A stretch of DNA of 43,605 bases from an uncultured Ruminococcus sp. GTDB taxonomy: Bacteria; Bacillota; Clostridia; Oscillospirales; Ruminococcaceae. Under the pieces are notes generated by a model that was not told the origin of the DNA, made no database searches, and saw nothing but the letters and a program-made list of their open reading frames with translations. Below, one piece after another: positions 26,301-33,406 of the stretch. Position 1 is the first letter of the stretch. Every line of letters starts with the position of its first letter. Location of the stretch: positions 1 through 43,605 of the forward strand of contig CACZFN010000014.1 of NCBI GenBank assembly GCA_902780505.1. Direction: 5' to 3'. Both the position numbers and the translations under genes were made by a program.

Positions 26301-26375
26301 GGTGCTTCGTCAGCAATGGCGGCTCTCGGTGCAGCAGCACTTGGTGCTTTAGTTGTATTTAAAAAGAGAAAGTAA
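23367..26375 (+). CDS. Cell-wall cohesin-like/Big_2 surface protein with sortase-like tail
   Basis: A 1002-aa secreted protein. Parts: signal peptide (1-30), a cohesin-like domain (about 34-213, opening FVVTTSKSTVDPGDYVTVTV and closing NKQSATITVNG), three group-2 Ig-like (Big_2) repeats (about 215-299, 303-386, 390-471), several His/Cys-containing repeats (about 474-935, of the H-x-W/Y...EATC/EEDG...RTC-x2-C type), a PEGGNK repeat and a C-terminal anchor: SPVTG (975-979), hydrophobic stretch, KKRK. Cohesins hold dockerin-bearing enzymes in cellulosome-like assemblies; whether this domain binds a dockerin is not shown. I use the TTG at 23367, with AAAGGGA 10 nt upstream; it gives the MKSLKR signal-peptide head, while the next ATG (23394) has no RBS. 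The SPVTG motif is only LPXTG-like. Confidence 0.75.
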   Translation: MKSLKRTLAMCAALAIVMTNSGYIIDTAAADEPTFVVTTSKSTVDPGDYVTVTVSAANNTGLNAWKVALEYSNTVFDVLETGTYQDIDDYDDDGNPIYGEDTHTGFSDPEGNEYDFFAKTKFKKGSAAGPNVDDKNTMISPITFNWQYGNGNAVKSNGVMFEVYLKVKDDAPAGEYVIDLSYDSGDIIINDADNVGQSIEVPFNKQSATITVNGAKVDPTSVTADSPITLTSKGATKKITPTVLPANASDKAVAYTSSDPKVATVADDGTVTAVADGDAVITVYLKNYPKIKTTVDVKVDTKVAVTSVSASPAKLTFTNKTSQKITPTVLPENASDKTVTYTSGDTKVATVDDNGNVTPVANGTTTVTVASKADPTKKATVDVEVDLPVLPTAIDASNISFASKDDAAKKISYTVTPENSDDKTVSFAVKDSSIATVDDEGNVTPKGEGTTTVTITSNADKSVTKTITVSVAHKHNLTKVPAKEATWKEEGNKEYYTCDGCDELFLDAEGTKTTTLEEVTIPVKETKIIKAKEATCEADGYTGDRVLVEDETVVCEEGKVINKLGHDWGEPEYTWNDDHTECTAKRVCKRDKTHEDVQTSVSVSSEVTKQPECEAKGETTYTAKFAEETGIKATSVTVEDINALEHDYDYENAAYKWVKKNEGGYDYTATVDCKNGPHHIEVKAEVEAKTSKDAKCGEPGEVTYTATFKDDRLKGAEKTEDTDALEHNWSDWTIVEEATYEKEGIRKRTCSRCKEEEVENYSKMLVATEVKAVEPTCEEPGNIAYYVRDDNDPELNDKLFKDALCTQPITLEETVIKATGHDYAIEYTWSEDNKTCTAVKACKNDEKHNIVEKAEAVEKVTKEATCGEKGEKVFEVTFENEEFEPQTKTVEIDALEHDWSEWKVTKEATVDAEGEETRTCAVCGETETRKIDKLTPEKQNDPEGGNKPEGGNKPEGGNKPEGGNNPEGGSETPSSPVTGASSAMAALGAAALGALVVFKKRK
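26190..26279 (+). repeat. 18-bp tandem repeat encoding PEGGNK units
   Basis: Five head-to-tail 18-bp units (CCCGAAGGCGGCAACAAA and variants) encode PEGGNK three times, then PEGGNN and PEGGSE, just before the cell-wall anchor. A flexible wall-spanning spacer; copy number could vary between strains by slippage. Confidence 0.9.
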
Positions 26376-26392
26376 TTTCTTAAATCAGATCC

Positions 26393-26425
26393 GGGGCAGC
26401 AGTAAATAGCTGCCCCTTGTTTTTT
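26393..26425 (+). terminator. Intrinsic terminator between the two cohesin-like genes
   Basis: GGGGCAGC (26393-26400), 8-nt loop, GCTGCCCC (26409-26416), then TTGTTTTTT. It lies 17 bp after the first gene's stop codon and ends 11 bp before the second gene's ATG. Confidence 0.9.
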
Positions 26426-26436
26426 GGGTGTTTTAT

Positions 26437-27411
26437 ATGTTTAGTAAAGTAATAGGCTGTACACTTGCGCTGTGTTTGTCGGCGTGGGCTGCTTTGCCTG
26501 CTTTTGCAGATGAAGAAAGCAGCTTTTCTGTCAGCAGCGCTGAAACCGACGGCGGCGAGTTCACCGTCAGAATTGAAGCAATAAACAGTGAGGAACTGTC
26601 AGCTTTCCGTATCCGGCTTGAATATGACAGTAATGCCTTTGAACTGTTGGAAGCTGAAGATGCCGATTTTGAAGGTATGGTGTTTGGTAAGACTGATAAA
26701 AGCCCTTTTGTCATGCTCTGGCTTGACGGAACAGGCATGCATAGCATTGATGAAGGCGTAGTTGCAAAGCTTACTTTTGCCTGTAAGGACGGCGCAAAGG
26801 CAGGAAGCTATGACCTAAGGCTTGCTTATGATGAAAGTGACGTTATAGATCTCAACGGCAATGATCTTGATTTCAAACTTAATGACGGTACTGTTACCGT
26901 AAAAGGCGAGGGTGAAGCCGTTGTTACCACTAAGGCAACAACTACGGCGGGCAAGAATACGACAACTCAGGCAGATACTACTGCTGAAAGCGGACAAGGT
27001 AAGTCAACAACGACAAAAAAATCCTCCGCAAGCGGAGGGGATAGTTCTTCCAAAGGCAATGACAGCAGCAGTAAGCAGGAGGTTGTTACAACTGCAAAAG
27101 CTGATGACAGCAGCACTAAATCGTCAGATGATACCTCCTCCGATGTGAGCAGTGGCGGCGGCAAGGAGGAAAATGACAGCAAAGCAAACTCGCAGGCGGA
27201 ATTATCCTCTGAACAGTCCTCTCTGACAGAAGATAAAGTATCGGATATCGAGGTGATTTTCAGCGCTGCCGACAGCTCGTCGCAAAGTTCTGACAGTGAA
27301 ACTTCGTCTGAGGATAACAAAAGCGTTATCCCCGCCGTAATAGCTTTCTGCGCGCTTATTGCGTTTGTGGCGGCGTTTGGCTTTATAGTTTATAAGAAAA
27401 AGCATAAATGA
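26437..27411 (+). CDS. Membrane-anchored cohesin-like protein
   Basis: A 324-aa secreted protein: signal peptide (to AFA-DEE, about residue 25), one cohesin-like domain (about 29-165), a long Ser/Thr/Glu linker (about 166-290) and a C-terminal membrane helix followed by KKKHK. The domain pattern is convincing for a cohesin: FTVRIEAI, FRIRLEYDSNAFELLEAED, VVAKLTFACKDGAKAGSYDL, a DLNGNDLDF turn and NDGTVTV at the end. A single membrane-bound cohesin recalls cell-surface scaffoldins of ruminococci. I prefer ATG 26437; an in-frame GTG at 26428 lies inside the GGGTG that may serve as a weak RBS. No promoter is visible between this gene and the first cohesin gene, so expression may depend on read-through of the terminator at 26393-26425. 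Confidence 0.75.
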   Translation: MFSKVIGCTLALCLSAWAALPAFADEESSFSVSSAETDGGEFTVRIEAINSEELSAFRIRLEYDSNAFELLEAEDADFEGMVFGKTDKSPFVMLWLDGTGMHSIDEGVVAKLTFACKDGAKAGSYDLRLAYDESDVIDLNGNDLDFKLNDGTVTVKGEGEAVVTTKATTTAGKNTTTQADTTAESGQGKSTTTKKSSASGGDSSSKGNDSSSKQEVVTTAKADDSSTKSSDDTSSDVSSGGGKEENDSKANSQAELSSEQSSLTEDKVSDIEVIFSAADSSSQSSDSETSSEDNKSVIPAVIAFCALIAFVAAFGFIVYKKKHK

Positions 27412-27432
27412 TCCTTGCTTTAAGGCATTAAA

Positions 27433-27470
27433 AAAGTCTGTACAATAAAATGTACAGACTTTGTTTTTTA
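27433..27470. terminator. Bidirectional terminator between convergent genes
   Basis: AAAGTCTGTACA (27433-27444) / TGTACAGACTTT (27451-27462), 12-bp perfect stem, 6-nt loop, A run before and T run after. It serves the cohesin-like gene (+) and the DUF624-like gene (-). Confidence 0.9.
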
Positions 27471-28286
27471 TCCTATTCTTTTTCCTTTTTTCTTTTTCTG
27501 CTTGTCCGTGTTTATCGGGGCTTCCTTTCCGCCCATATCCTCAAATACGGCCTCGTTATCACTTTTCAGGTAGTCGAATTCAGGGTTGTCCTCGCCAAGC
27601 TTGTCGTAATAAGGCTGTATAACGTATTTCCTTATTACAGGGTAGCAGTTAAAGCAGGTCACAAAACAAAGGAAGCTTGCTGTCCAGAATATCATAATAA
27701 ATATCGACAGCGGAAGCATCTGTATCATCAGAAGCCCTACTGTTATCCAGATAAGCAGCGTGATAAGTGAATGTTTAAGCCCAAGACTTGTCAGAAAGAA
27801 GGAATTCTTCAGTATCTGCCCAAGACTCAGCGTTGTCGAAACTATCATAAGGTAAATGTAAAAATGCATCATAAAAAACACGATAATGCACATAAGGCAA
27901 AGCAGGAAGGGAATATACATTACAGGGTTCTGTTGTGCAATAGTGCTGTAAAATGGGATAGCTACAATAAACGCTATAACAAAAACAATATCTATGATAC
28001 CCATTATAAACCCTTGCTTGAAATTGCTCTTGAATGCCTGCCAGAAATCATGCCAGATAAATGCGTGGCGTTCCTGCGAGTAATTCCTTGCAACTTTTGT
28101 CATTGCTGCTGTTGCGGGGCCGACTGTGATTATCGGTATACAGGCGAGCAGGTAAATAAGGTTAAGTCCCATAAGCACCCACATCCGCCTGCCGTATATC
28201 TCCATAAATTTAAACAGCCCTGTTTTTTCCTGCGGTGCCTTTGGTATACCGGGCCCCGCATTGTTGTAGTTTGAGAATAATCCCAT
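27468..28286 (-). CDS. DUF624/YesL-like membrane protein
   Basis: A 272-aa protein with about five or six hydrophobic helices. The N-terminus MGLFSNYNNAGPGI, the segment FKFMEIYGRRMWVLMGLNLIY and the ACIPIITVGPATAAM loop match the YesL/DUF624 family, often found near sugar uptake or cell-envelope genes; the function is unknown. The end is basic (KKKKGKRIG). RBS AAAGGA lies 8 nt before the ATG at 28286. It is the last gene of the prfB-to-YesL series, 22 bp after the SpoIIM-like gene. Confidence 0.8.
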   Translation of the reverse strand: MGLFSNYNNAGPGIPKAPQEKTGLFKFMEIYGRRMWVLMGLNLIYLLACIPIITVGPATAAMTKVARNYSQERHAFIWHDFWQAFKSNFKQGFIMGIIDIVFVIAFIVAIPFYSTIAQQNPVMYIPFLLCLMCIIVFFMMHFYIYLMIVSTTLSLGQILKNSFFLTSLGLKHSLITLLIWITVGLLMIQMLPLSIFIMIFWTASFLCFVTCFNCYPVIRKYVIQPYYDKLGEDNPEFDYLKSDNEAVFEDMGGKEAPINTDKQKKKKGKRIG

Positions 28287-28308
28287 TTTGTAACGTCCTT
28301 TCAGTTAT

Positions 28309-28905
28309 TTACACGTTTAAATGATTTGTATATATGTATGCACTTACGCTTGATATCAGTGAACCTATCCCGGCAGCGGCAAGAAGCACCATAAACTTTA
28401 CAGAATATAGCTTTGTGACTTCAATAAGCCCCCTGTCGGCTGTCTGTGAAAGAAGTGTCTTCAACACCGTACCTGACATGGCTATTGCTTCCTTTGAAGC
28501 TATGATAAGCACTAAAAGCGAAATGAAAGCATCGGGCAGAATAAGCATGGTAAGCTTTAAAGCCCCGCCGTCCGGCACAATACAGGCAAGTGCAGTGCCA
28601 AATCCGATAGCGCGGTATATAAGCACACAGACTGCAAACGGTGCCCCCGCAGCACAAAGCCCGAGAAGATACTGCACAAGCATAAAAAGTGCATTTGTGA
28701 AGAATACCCCCATAAGCTGCCTGCCAAGGTCATTTTCTTTTGAGGAGATAAAGCTGTCACGGCTAAGGCTGAGCGCCTCTAACTGCCGGCCGCTTAAATA
28801 GCAGTATATCAGCGTTCCGAACAGTACCCCCATAAGTGCCATAAGGCACAAAAACACATAAAGCCGCTGCCCGCCCGAAGCAGGCATACCTTTTGTATCT
28901 GACAT
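28309..28905 (-). CDS. SpoIIM/DUF95-like integral membrane protein
   Basis: A 198-aa protein with about five hydrophobic segments, including LYVFLCLMALMGVLFGTLIY near the N-terminus, LMGVFFTNALFMLVQYLLGL in the middle, AIGFGTALACIV, and a last segment near the C-terminus. Size and layout resemble stage II sporulation protein M, which helps drive peptidoglycan-degrading engulfment with SpoIID and SpoIIP. The call rests on general pattern and topology only. I take ATG 28905 (MSDTKGMP): AGGGG lies 8 nt upstream, and the longer GTG/ATG options would shift the RBS too close. It follows proC by 50 bp. Confidence 0.5.
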   Translation of the reverse strand: MSDTKGMPASGGQRLYVFLCLMALMGVLFGTLIYCYLSGRQLEALSLSRDSFISSKENDLGRQLMGVFFTNALFMLVQYLLGLCAAGAPFAVCVLIYRAIGFGTALACIVPDGGALKLTMLILPDAFISLLVLIIASKEAIAMSGTVLKTLLSQTADRGLIEVTKLYSVKFMVLLAAAGIGSLISSVSAYIYTNHLNV

Positions 28906-28955
28906 ATACATCACCCCTAAGCAATATATATGCGGGCAAGCCTTAGCTTATTCTT

Positions 28956-29756
28956 TTATTTTGAAAGCTCGTAAGCCCTCTTTGTGCAGGCCTTGCAGCA
29001 GTCATCAACGGCTTTTTTAAGCCCGTTAGCCCTTAACTGTTCAAGCCCTGCGATAGTCGTTCCGCCCTTTGACGAAACCATTGTGATAAGTTCTTCAAGT
29101 GTTTTTCCGCTGTCTGTTATCATTTTGGCAGAGCCTGTAAGCGATTTGGCAAACAGCCTTACAGCGGCTTCCCTGTCGATACCTACACTTTCTGCATATT
29201 CGATAAAATACTGTGCATAAAGGTATATAAATGCAGGCGACGAACCGTTTATTGCGATTATCTCCTTCATTTTATCCTTTGGAACTACACTGTAAATACC
29301 TGTTGAGCCGAAAATCTCACACACAAGTGAGAATTCTTCATCTGTCACATTTTCGTTTTTAGAAAGTGCCGTTGCACCCTCGCCAAGCAGCAGGGGAGTA
29401 TTGGGCATTACAAGCACTATCTTTGCATTTTTAACGGTCCTTTTGGCGTAGTATTCATCAGTCACGCCCGCAAGTATAGATACTATGACTGTATCTTCCG
29501 TCACCTGCGCTGCAACTTCATCAAGAACCTCGTCAAGCTGCTGCGGCTTTATCGCGAAGAAAACAAATCTGCATTTCTGTACTACCTCGGCAGCACTTGC
29601 AAGAGCAGTGATACCTGCCGCCTTTGCCCGTTCAAGAGCCGCATCTGATTTATCAAATGTGAAAAGCGCTGTATCCTGCGATTTGCTGCTGCCCATTATG
29701 CCCTGCATTATTGCAAAGCCCATATTGCCTGCGCCTATAAAACCTATATTTGTCAT
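28956..29756 (-). CDS. proC: Pyrroline-5-carboxylate reductase
   Basis: Catalyses the last step of proline synthesis, reducing pyrroline-5-carboxylate with NAD(P)H. 266 aa, family length. The N-terminal Rossmann motif is GFIGAGNMGFAI (residues 5-16). Further signs: FFAIKPQQL, ILAGVT, VLVMPNTP, and the C-terminal GSSPAFIYLYAQ and GGTTIAGL, which build the substrate pocket and dimer. RBS AAAGGA lies upstream of ATG 29756. It starts 6 bp after the ACT-domain gene, so they share a transcript. Confidence 0.95.
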   Translation of the reverse strand: MTNIGFIGAGNMGFAIMQGIMGSSKSQDTALFTFDKSDAALERAKAAGITALASAAEVVQKCRFVFFAIKPQQLDEVLDEVAAQVTEDTVIVSILAGVTDEYYAKRTVKNAKIVLVMPNTPLLLGEGATALSKNENVTDEEFSLVCEIFGSTGIYSVVPKDKMKEIIAINGSSPAFIYLYAQYFIEYAESVGIDREAAVRLFAKSLTGSAKMITDSGKTLEELITMVSSKGGTTIAGLEQLRANGLKKAVDDCCKACTKRAYELSK

Positions 29757-29762
29757 AAATCA

Positions 29763-30134
29763 TCATTCCTTTATTATATTGCAGCCGCCGTTTTCAAGCG
29801 CTTTGAGGGCAGCTGCAAGGTTATTCTTTTTTATCAGAATATAGTCAGTATTAAATGTAGATACTGCGAAGATGCTTATTCCGTTATCTGCCAGTATTGA
29901 CGCTACTCTTGAAAGTATCCCCACCAGAGAAAAATCAAGCTCGCCGGCCAGTTTAAGCCCGCACCAGCCGTCTTCACGTTTTATCGTATCAGCAGGTGTC
30001 TTTTCGGTCTCGCATACAAGTGATATTTCTTCCCCTGTTACACCGACAAAGCAAAAGCCGTTTTTAAGGTCAATATCATCAGTTTCTCTTACCTTGCATA
30101 CGGTAAGGTCATATTTTAAAACCTCGATGTCCAT
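29763..30134 (-). CDS. ACT-domain protein
   Basis: A 123-aa cytoplasmic protein made of two ACT-like halves. The C-terminal half, KLAGELDFSLVGILSRVASILADNGISIFAVSTFNTDYILI, has the expected pattern; quoted in parts, GELDFSLVGILSRVASIL then GISIFAVSTFNTDYILI. Such stand-alone tandem ACT proteins (ACT_7/CASTOR-like) bind amino acids. Position between prfB and proC would fit amino-acid sensing, but the ligand is unknown. The ATG overlaps the TGA region of prfB (one base between), with no strong RBS, so translation is probably coupled. Confidence 0.8.
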   Translation of the reverse strand: MDIEVLKYDLTVCKVRETDDIDLKNGFCFVGVTGEEISLVCETEKTPADTIKREDGWCGLKLAGELDFSLVGILSRVASILADNGISIFAVSTFNTDYILIKKNNLAAALKALENGGCNIIKE

Positions 30135-30135
30135 A

Positions 30136-31257
30136 TCAGCTTTTTTCTATCTTGCCAAGTGACAGGTCTTTAAGATATGCATTGATAAACCCGTCAAGGT
30201 CGCCGTCCATGACCGCCTGCACCTGTGTCGTTTCATAGCCTGTGCGGTTATCCTTTACAAGTGTATAGGGCATAAATACATATGAACGTATCTGTGAGCC
30301 CCATGCGATCTCCTTCTGAACACCCTTGATGTCGGAGATCTTATCCAAATGTTCCTGCTCTTTTATCTTTACAAGCTGTGCAGTAAGCAGCATCATAGCG
30401 TACTTTCTGTTCTGTACCTGTGAACGCTGTGTCTGACAGGAAGCTACAAGCCCTGTCGGTATATGCGTAAGTCTTACTGCTGATGATGTCTTGTTTATAT
30501 GCTGACCGCCTGCGCCCGATGAACGGAAAACGTCCATTTTTATGTCCTCGGGGCGTATCTCGACCTGGATACTCTCGTCGATCTCCGGCATTACATCAAC
30601 AGCGGAGAATGATGTGTGCCTGCTTCCTGAACTGTCAAACGGCGATATACGGACAAGCCTGTGTATCCCTGCTTCGCTTTTGAGGTAGCCGTAGGCATTT
30701 TCGCCTTCTATGAAAATCGATGCGCTCTTATACCCCGCATCACCGCCTTCAAGTATATCTATGACAGATACTTTGAAGCCGTGCTTATCTGCCCAGTGGG
30801 TGTACATTCTGTAGAGCATCTCTGTCCAGTCCTGCGCTTCGGTGCCGCCTGCACCTGCGTGAAGGGTGAGTATAGCATTGCGGCTGTCATATTCGCCTTT
30901 GAGCAGCGTTGAAAGCCTTATCTTTTCAAGCTCGTCACCAAGTGCGGTAAGTTCCTGCTGTATTTCTTCAACTACCGAATCGTCATCCTCCTCGGCTGCC
31001 ATTTCTATCATGACCTCGATATCCTCCGCCGAAGTCTTCAGCTTGTTGTAAGTTTCCACCTTTGCTTCAAGGTTCCTTGTCTGCTGCAATACCTTCTGTG
31101 AATTGTCAAGGTCGTCCCAGAAGCCCGGCTCAGCTGCTTTTTCATGAAGCTCGTCGATCTTCTCTTTGATGTTCTCGATATCGAACACCGAATAAACTTC
31201 CTCCACCTGCGGTTTGTACTTTTCAAGCTCTGATTTTAAATTTTCAAGAAAAACCAT
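30136..31257 (-). CDS. prfB: Peptide chain release factor 2
   Basis: Reads UGA and UAA stop codons. 373 aa. The peptidyl-tRNA hydrolysis motif is GGQ (250-252, in SSGAGGQHINK), and the stop-codon-reading tripeptide SPF is in RISPFDSSGSR, which marks it as RF2 rather than RF1. It is encoded in one continuous frame: the +1 programmed frameshift (CTTTGA near codon 25) that many bacteria use to autoregulate prfB is absent, and the N-terminal region reads through without a stop. RBS AAGGAG lies 6 nt from ATG 31257. It is the first gene of a minus-strand series with ACT, proC and the membrane genes. Confidence 0.95.
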   Translation of the reverse strand: MVFLENLKSELEKYKPQVEEVYSVFDIENIKEKIDELHEKAAEPGFWDDLDNSQKVLQQTRNLEAKVETYNKLKTSAEDIEVMIEMAAEEDDDSVVEEIQQELTALGDELEKIRLSTLLKGEYDSRNAILTLHAGAGGTEAQDWTEMLYRMYTHWADKHGFKVSVIDILEGGDAGYKSASIFIEGENAYGYLKSEAGIHRLVRISPFDSSGSRHTSFSAVDVMPEIDESIQVEIRPEDIKMDVFRSSGAGGQHINKTSSAVRLTHIPTGLVASCQTQRSQVQNRKYAMMLLTAQLVKIKEQEHLDKISDIKGVQKEIAWGSQIRSYVFMPYTLVKDNRTGYETTQVQAVMDGDLDGFINAYLKDLSLGKIEKS

Positions 31258-31372
31258 AGTCCTCTCCTTATGTTTTCATATAAATAATACCATACCTTTA
31301 TATTATATAACAAATCGTAAAAAAAGTAAAGAAAATTTTGTGAAAAGTATTCCTTTTTTTTGAAAAGTATGT

Positions 31373-31378
31373 TATAAT
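31373..31378 (+). promoter_or_regulatory. Extended -10 element for the zinc-ribbon membrane gene
   Basis: TATAAT (31373-31378) preceded by TGT gives an extended -10. No good -35 lies at 17 bp. The region 31258-31372 is AT-rich; on the minus strand it also contains a TATTAT-like -10 near the prfB start, too weak to call. Confidence 0.45.
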
Positions 31379-31442
31379 ATTTCTTTAGAGAGATAGACCG
31401 GGAACTGATTTACATATTATGGTCCAAAAAGGGGAGCTTTAT

Positions 31443-32138
31443 ATGTTTTGCGGAATGTGCGGCGCAAATAATGCCGACGGGGCTTCATATTGTGTGTCCT
31501 GCGGGGCACCTTTGGGAAATGATGCGGCAGGGACTCAGCCGCAGATCAGTCAGCAGGAACTTTCAGCGATAGGAAATGCCTTGTATGATTATTGTAAGGT
31601 CAAGCTTGATCCCAGGCTCAGCAAGGGCGGTATCATCGCCAGTATCGCTGCGGGACTCCTTTTGTTTCTGTTCGGGCTGTTTATCGGTGTCTATGCAATT
31701 GCCTTTACAGGCCTTGGTGCAGGGCTTATTGTTGCACTTGCCTTGTGGGCATCACACGTGTCGGCTGTAAAAAATGCACAGCGCCTGAAGAATATCTTTG
31801 ACCGTGACGGTGAGGAATTCGTACTTAGAGAATTTGCATCATCCCGTTCATTTGCACAGGATCAGTTCAGGATGTCGGGTTTTTATGTCTTTGCAAAGGG
31901 CAAGGCTGTATTCCGTGTTACAAGTATAGAGCGTGTAACAAGGGTAAAGGAAAGCACTAACCTCATACCTACAGGTGTAAGGCTCGATGTACTTATATCT
32001 GATGAAACAGATACAACAAATATAACCCTCTGCCGTCTGCATATGGGAAAGAGTAAAAATGAGGCGGAGGAATTGTTTAACGAGATAAGTGCTCGAAAGC
32101 AGTTTGCTTTTGAGCAGATGAATATGATACAGAACTAA
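31443..32138 (+). CDS. Zinc-ribbon membrane protein of unknown function
   Basis: A 231-aa protein with an N-terminal zinc ribbon (CGMC and CVSC, residues 3-6 and 17-20), two adjacent hydrophobic segments (about 66-85 and 88-105), and a C-terminal beta-rich domain of about 115 residues, possibly PH-like. I do not recognise it beyond that. ATG 31443 is chosen because AAGGGGAG lies 6 nt upstream and it begins right at the zinc ribbon; the in-frame ATG at 31419 lacks an RBS. A second zinc-ribbon membrane gene follows after a MITE-like remnant. Confidence 0.7.
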   Translation: MFCGMCGANNADGASYCVSCGAPLGNDAAGTQPQISQQELSAIGNALYDYCKVKLDPRLSKGGIIASIAAGLLLFLFGLFIGVYAIAFTGLGAGLIVALALWASHVSAVKNAQRLKNIFDRDGEEFVLREFASSRSFAQDQFRMSGFYVFAKGKAVFRVTSIERVTRVKESTNLIPTGVRLDVLISDETDTTNITLCRLHMGKSKNEAEELFNEISARKQFAFEQMNMIQN

Positions 32139-32139
32139 T

Positions 32140-32213
32140 GCAACGCCGCATAAAGATCGTGCGTAAGATGACGCAGTTCCTGCAAGCAGACCACATATAA
32201 AGCCATCAGCCGG
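32140..32213 (-). mobile_element. Shortened, diverged copy of the MITE-like repeat
   Basis: Read on the minus strand, this segment aligns by eye with the 22067-22240 element in two blocks. The first, CCGGCTGATGGCTTT followed by TCTGCTTGC, matches the left arm. The second, CTGCGTCATCTTACGCAC then GCGGCGTTGC, matches the right end. The centre of about 70 bp and the left terminal repeat are missing or unrecognisable. It starts 2 bp after the upstream stop codon and ends about 60 bp before the next ATG. Confidence 0.6.
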
Positions 32214-32273
32214 TCTTTGAAAGGTGTTTTTCAAAAGAAGCAGAGAAAACAAAATGAAAGGAGAGCTGTAAAA

Positions 32274-33272
32274 ATGGAAACAAACAGATTTCACGGCTCA
32301 CGCTGTATTTCCTGCGGTGAAGTTTTTGTGCAGGGTGACGACATTGTCGTTTGCCCCGAATGTGGTACTCCTTATCATAGGGAATGCTATAAGAAAGAGG
32401 GCAGCTGTATTAATCATACCCTGCATGATTCGGGACTTGCGTGGAAACCTGTTACCGAGGAGGAAGCTGCTGCGGCATCGCACAGCGAAAGCGGCAGGAT
32501 AAGATGTATGCGCTGCGGCGAGGAAAATGATGTAAACGGGATATTCTGTCTTAAATGCGGGCTGCCGCTGCATCAGAATGAACCGCCCGAACGTCCGTTT
32601 AACGAGGATTATAAGAATAATTACGGACAGCAGGTGCCGCCGGGACAGTTCTCGTCTGATGTCGACAGAATAGGCGACAGGGGCTTCACAGGTACAGTCG
32701 CCCTTGACAAGAATACTGAGATAGACGGTATAAAGCTTGAAGATTATGCAACATACGTCAGGGTGAATGTATTCTATTTCATAACCAACTTTTTCAGGTT
32801 CTTTAAGCTGAAAACAAAGCTTTCGTTCAATTTCGGCGCCGTGCTGTTCCCGCATTTTTATTTTCTTTTCCGTAAAATGTACGGTGTTGGTGCGCTGATG
32901 CTCTTGCTGTCTTTTGTTCTTGGCATACCGTCGTTTATCTATATGGGTACGCAGGACGTTCTCGGTCAGGGGCAGGTGTTTATCAAAAATGCAGGCTTTG
33001 TAAAAGGCGACACTTTTGAGCTTATCTATACTGTATGTGAATACGTTTCGTTTGTTATGAGGCTGGGCGTGGGTTTCTTTGCAAACTATATCTACTATTC
33101 CTCGGTAAAGAAGAATATCAAGAAGATACGCAGTGAAGCTTCTGATGATACCTCTGCAAAACAGGTGATCGCACAAAGCGGCGGTGTTTCGTGGCCTGCG
33201 GTGATAGTTGGCTTTACGGCGCTTTTCGGGCTGTTTACAGTGCTTATGCTCGTAGTAAATATAATGATGTAG
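32274..33272 (+). CDS. RING/zinc-ribbon membrane protein
   Basis: A 332-aa protein. The N-terminus is a RING-like or treble-clef metal site (CISC at 11-14, CPEC, then HREC) of the prokaryotic RING type. A second zinc ribbon follows (CMRC near 79, CLKC near 92). Then come a linker and a C-terminal half with about three or four hydrophobic segments, including FNFGAVLFPHFYFLFRKMYG, GVGALMLLLSFVLGIPSF and a last one near the end; this recalls DUF2628-type proteins. Unknown function. RBS AAAGGAG lies 10 nt before ATG 32274; the longer frame from 32217 lacks one. It is near the end of a plus-strand pair with the 31443 gene. Confidence 0.75.
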   Translation: METNRFHGSRCISCGEVFVQGDDIVVCPECGTPYHRECYKKEGSCINHTLHDSGLAWKPVTEEEAAAASHSESGRIRCMRCGEENDVNGIFCLKCGLPLHQNEPPERPFNEDYKNNYGQQVPPGQFSSDVDRIGDRGFTGTVALDKNTEIDGIKLEDYATYVRVNVFYFITNFFRFFKLKTKLSFNFGAVLFPHFYFLFRKMYGVGALMLLLSFVLGIPSFIYMGTQDVLGQGQVFIKNAGFVKGDTFELIYTVCEYVSFVMRLGVGFFANYIYYSSVKKNIKKIRSEASDDTSAKQVIAQSGGVSWPAVIVGFTALFGLFTVLMLVVNIMM

Positions 33273-33318
33273 CGCTATATTTGTTTATAAAAAATTTACA
33301 TTTTAAAGCAAATTGCGG

Positions 33319-33347
33319 TTGACAAAAACGGTCAGCTGTGATATAAT
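33319..33347 (+). promoter_or_regulatory. Promoter of the rpsF-ssb-rpsR operon
   Basis: TTGACA (33319-33324), 17-bp spacer, TATAAT (33342-33347): full consensus, as expected for ribosomal-protein genes. The ATG is at 33407. Confidence 0.9.
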
Positions 33348-33406
33348 AATTAAGTTATCCTTGCTTGTGATAAACACAGGCGAAATCCAAAGGGAGGTGC
33401 ATTTTA

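Noticed and set aside
27771-28274. 167-codon frame opposite the DUF624-like gene
   Set aside because: Cys/His-rich shadow of a membrane protein; no RBS.
32298-33176. 292-codon frame opposite the RING-type membrane gene
   Set aside because: It is antisense to a gene with a good RBS and zinc motifs; its own sequence has no recognisable features.
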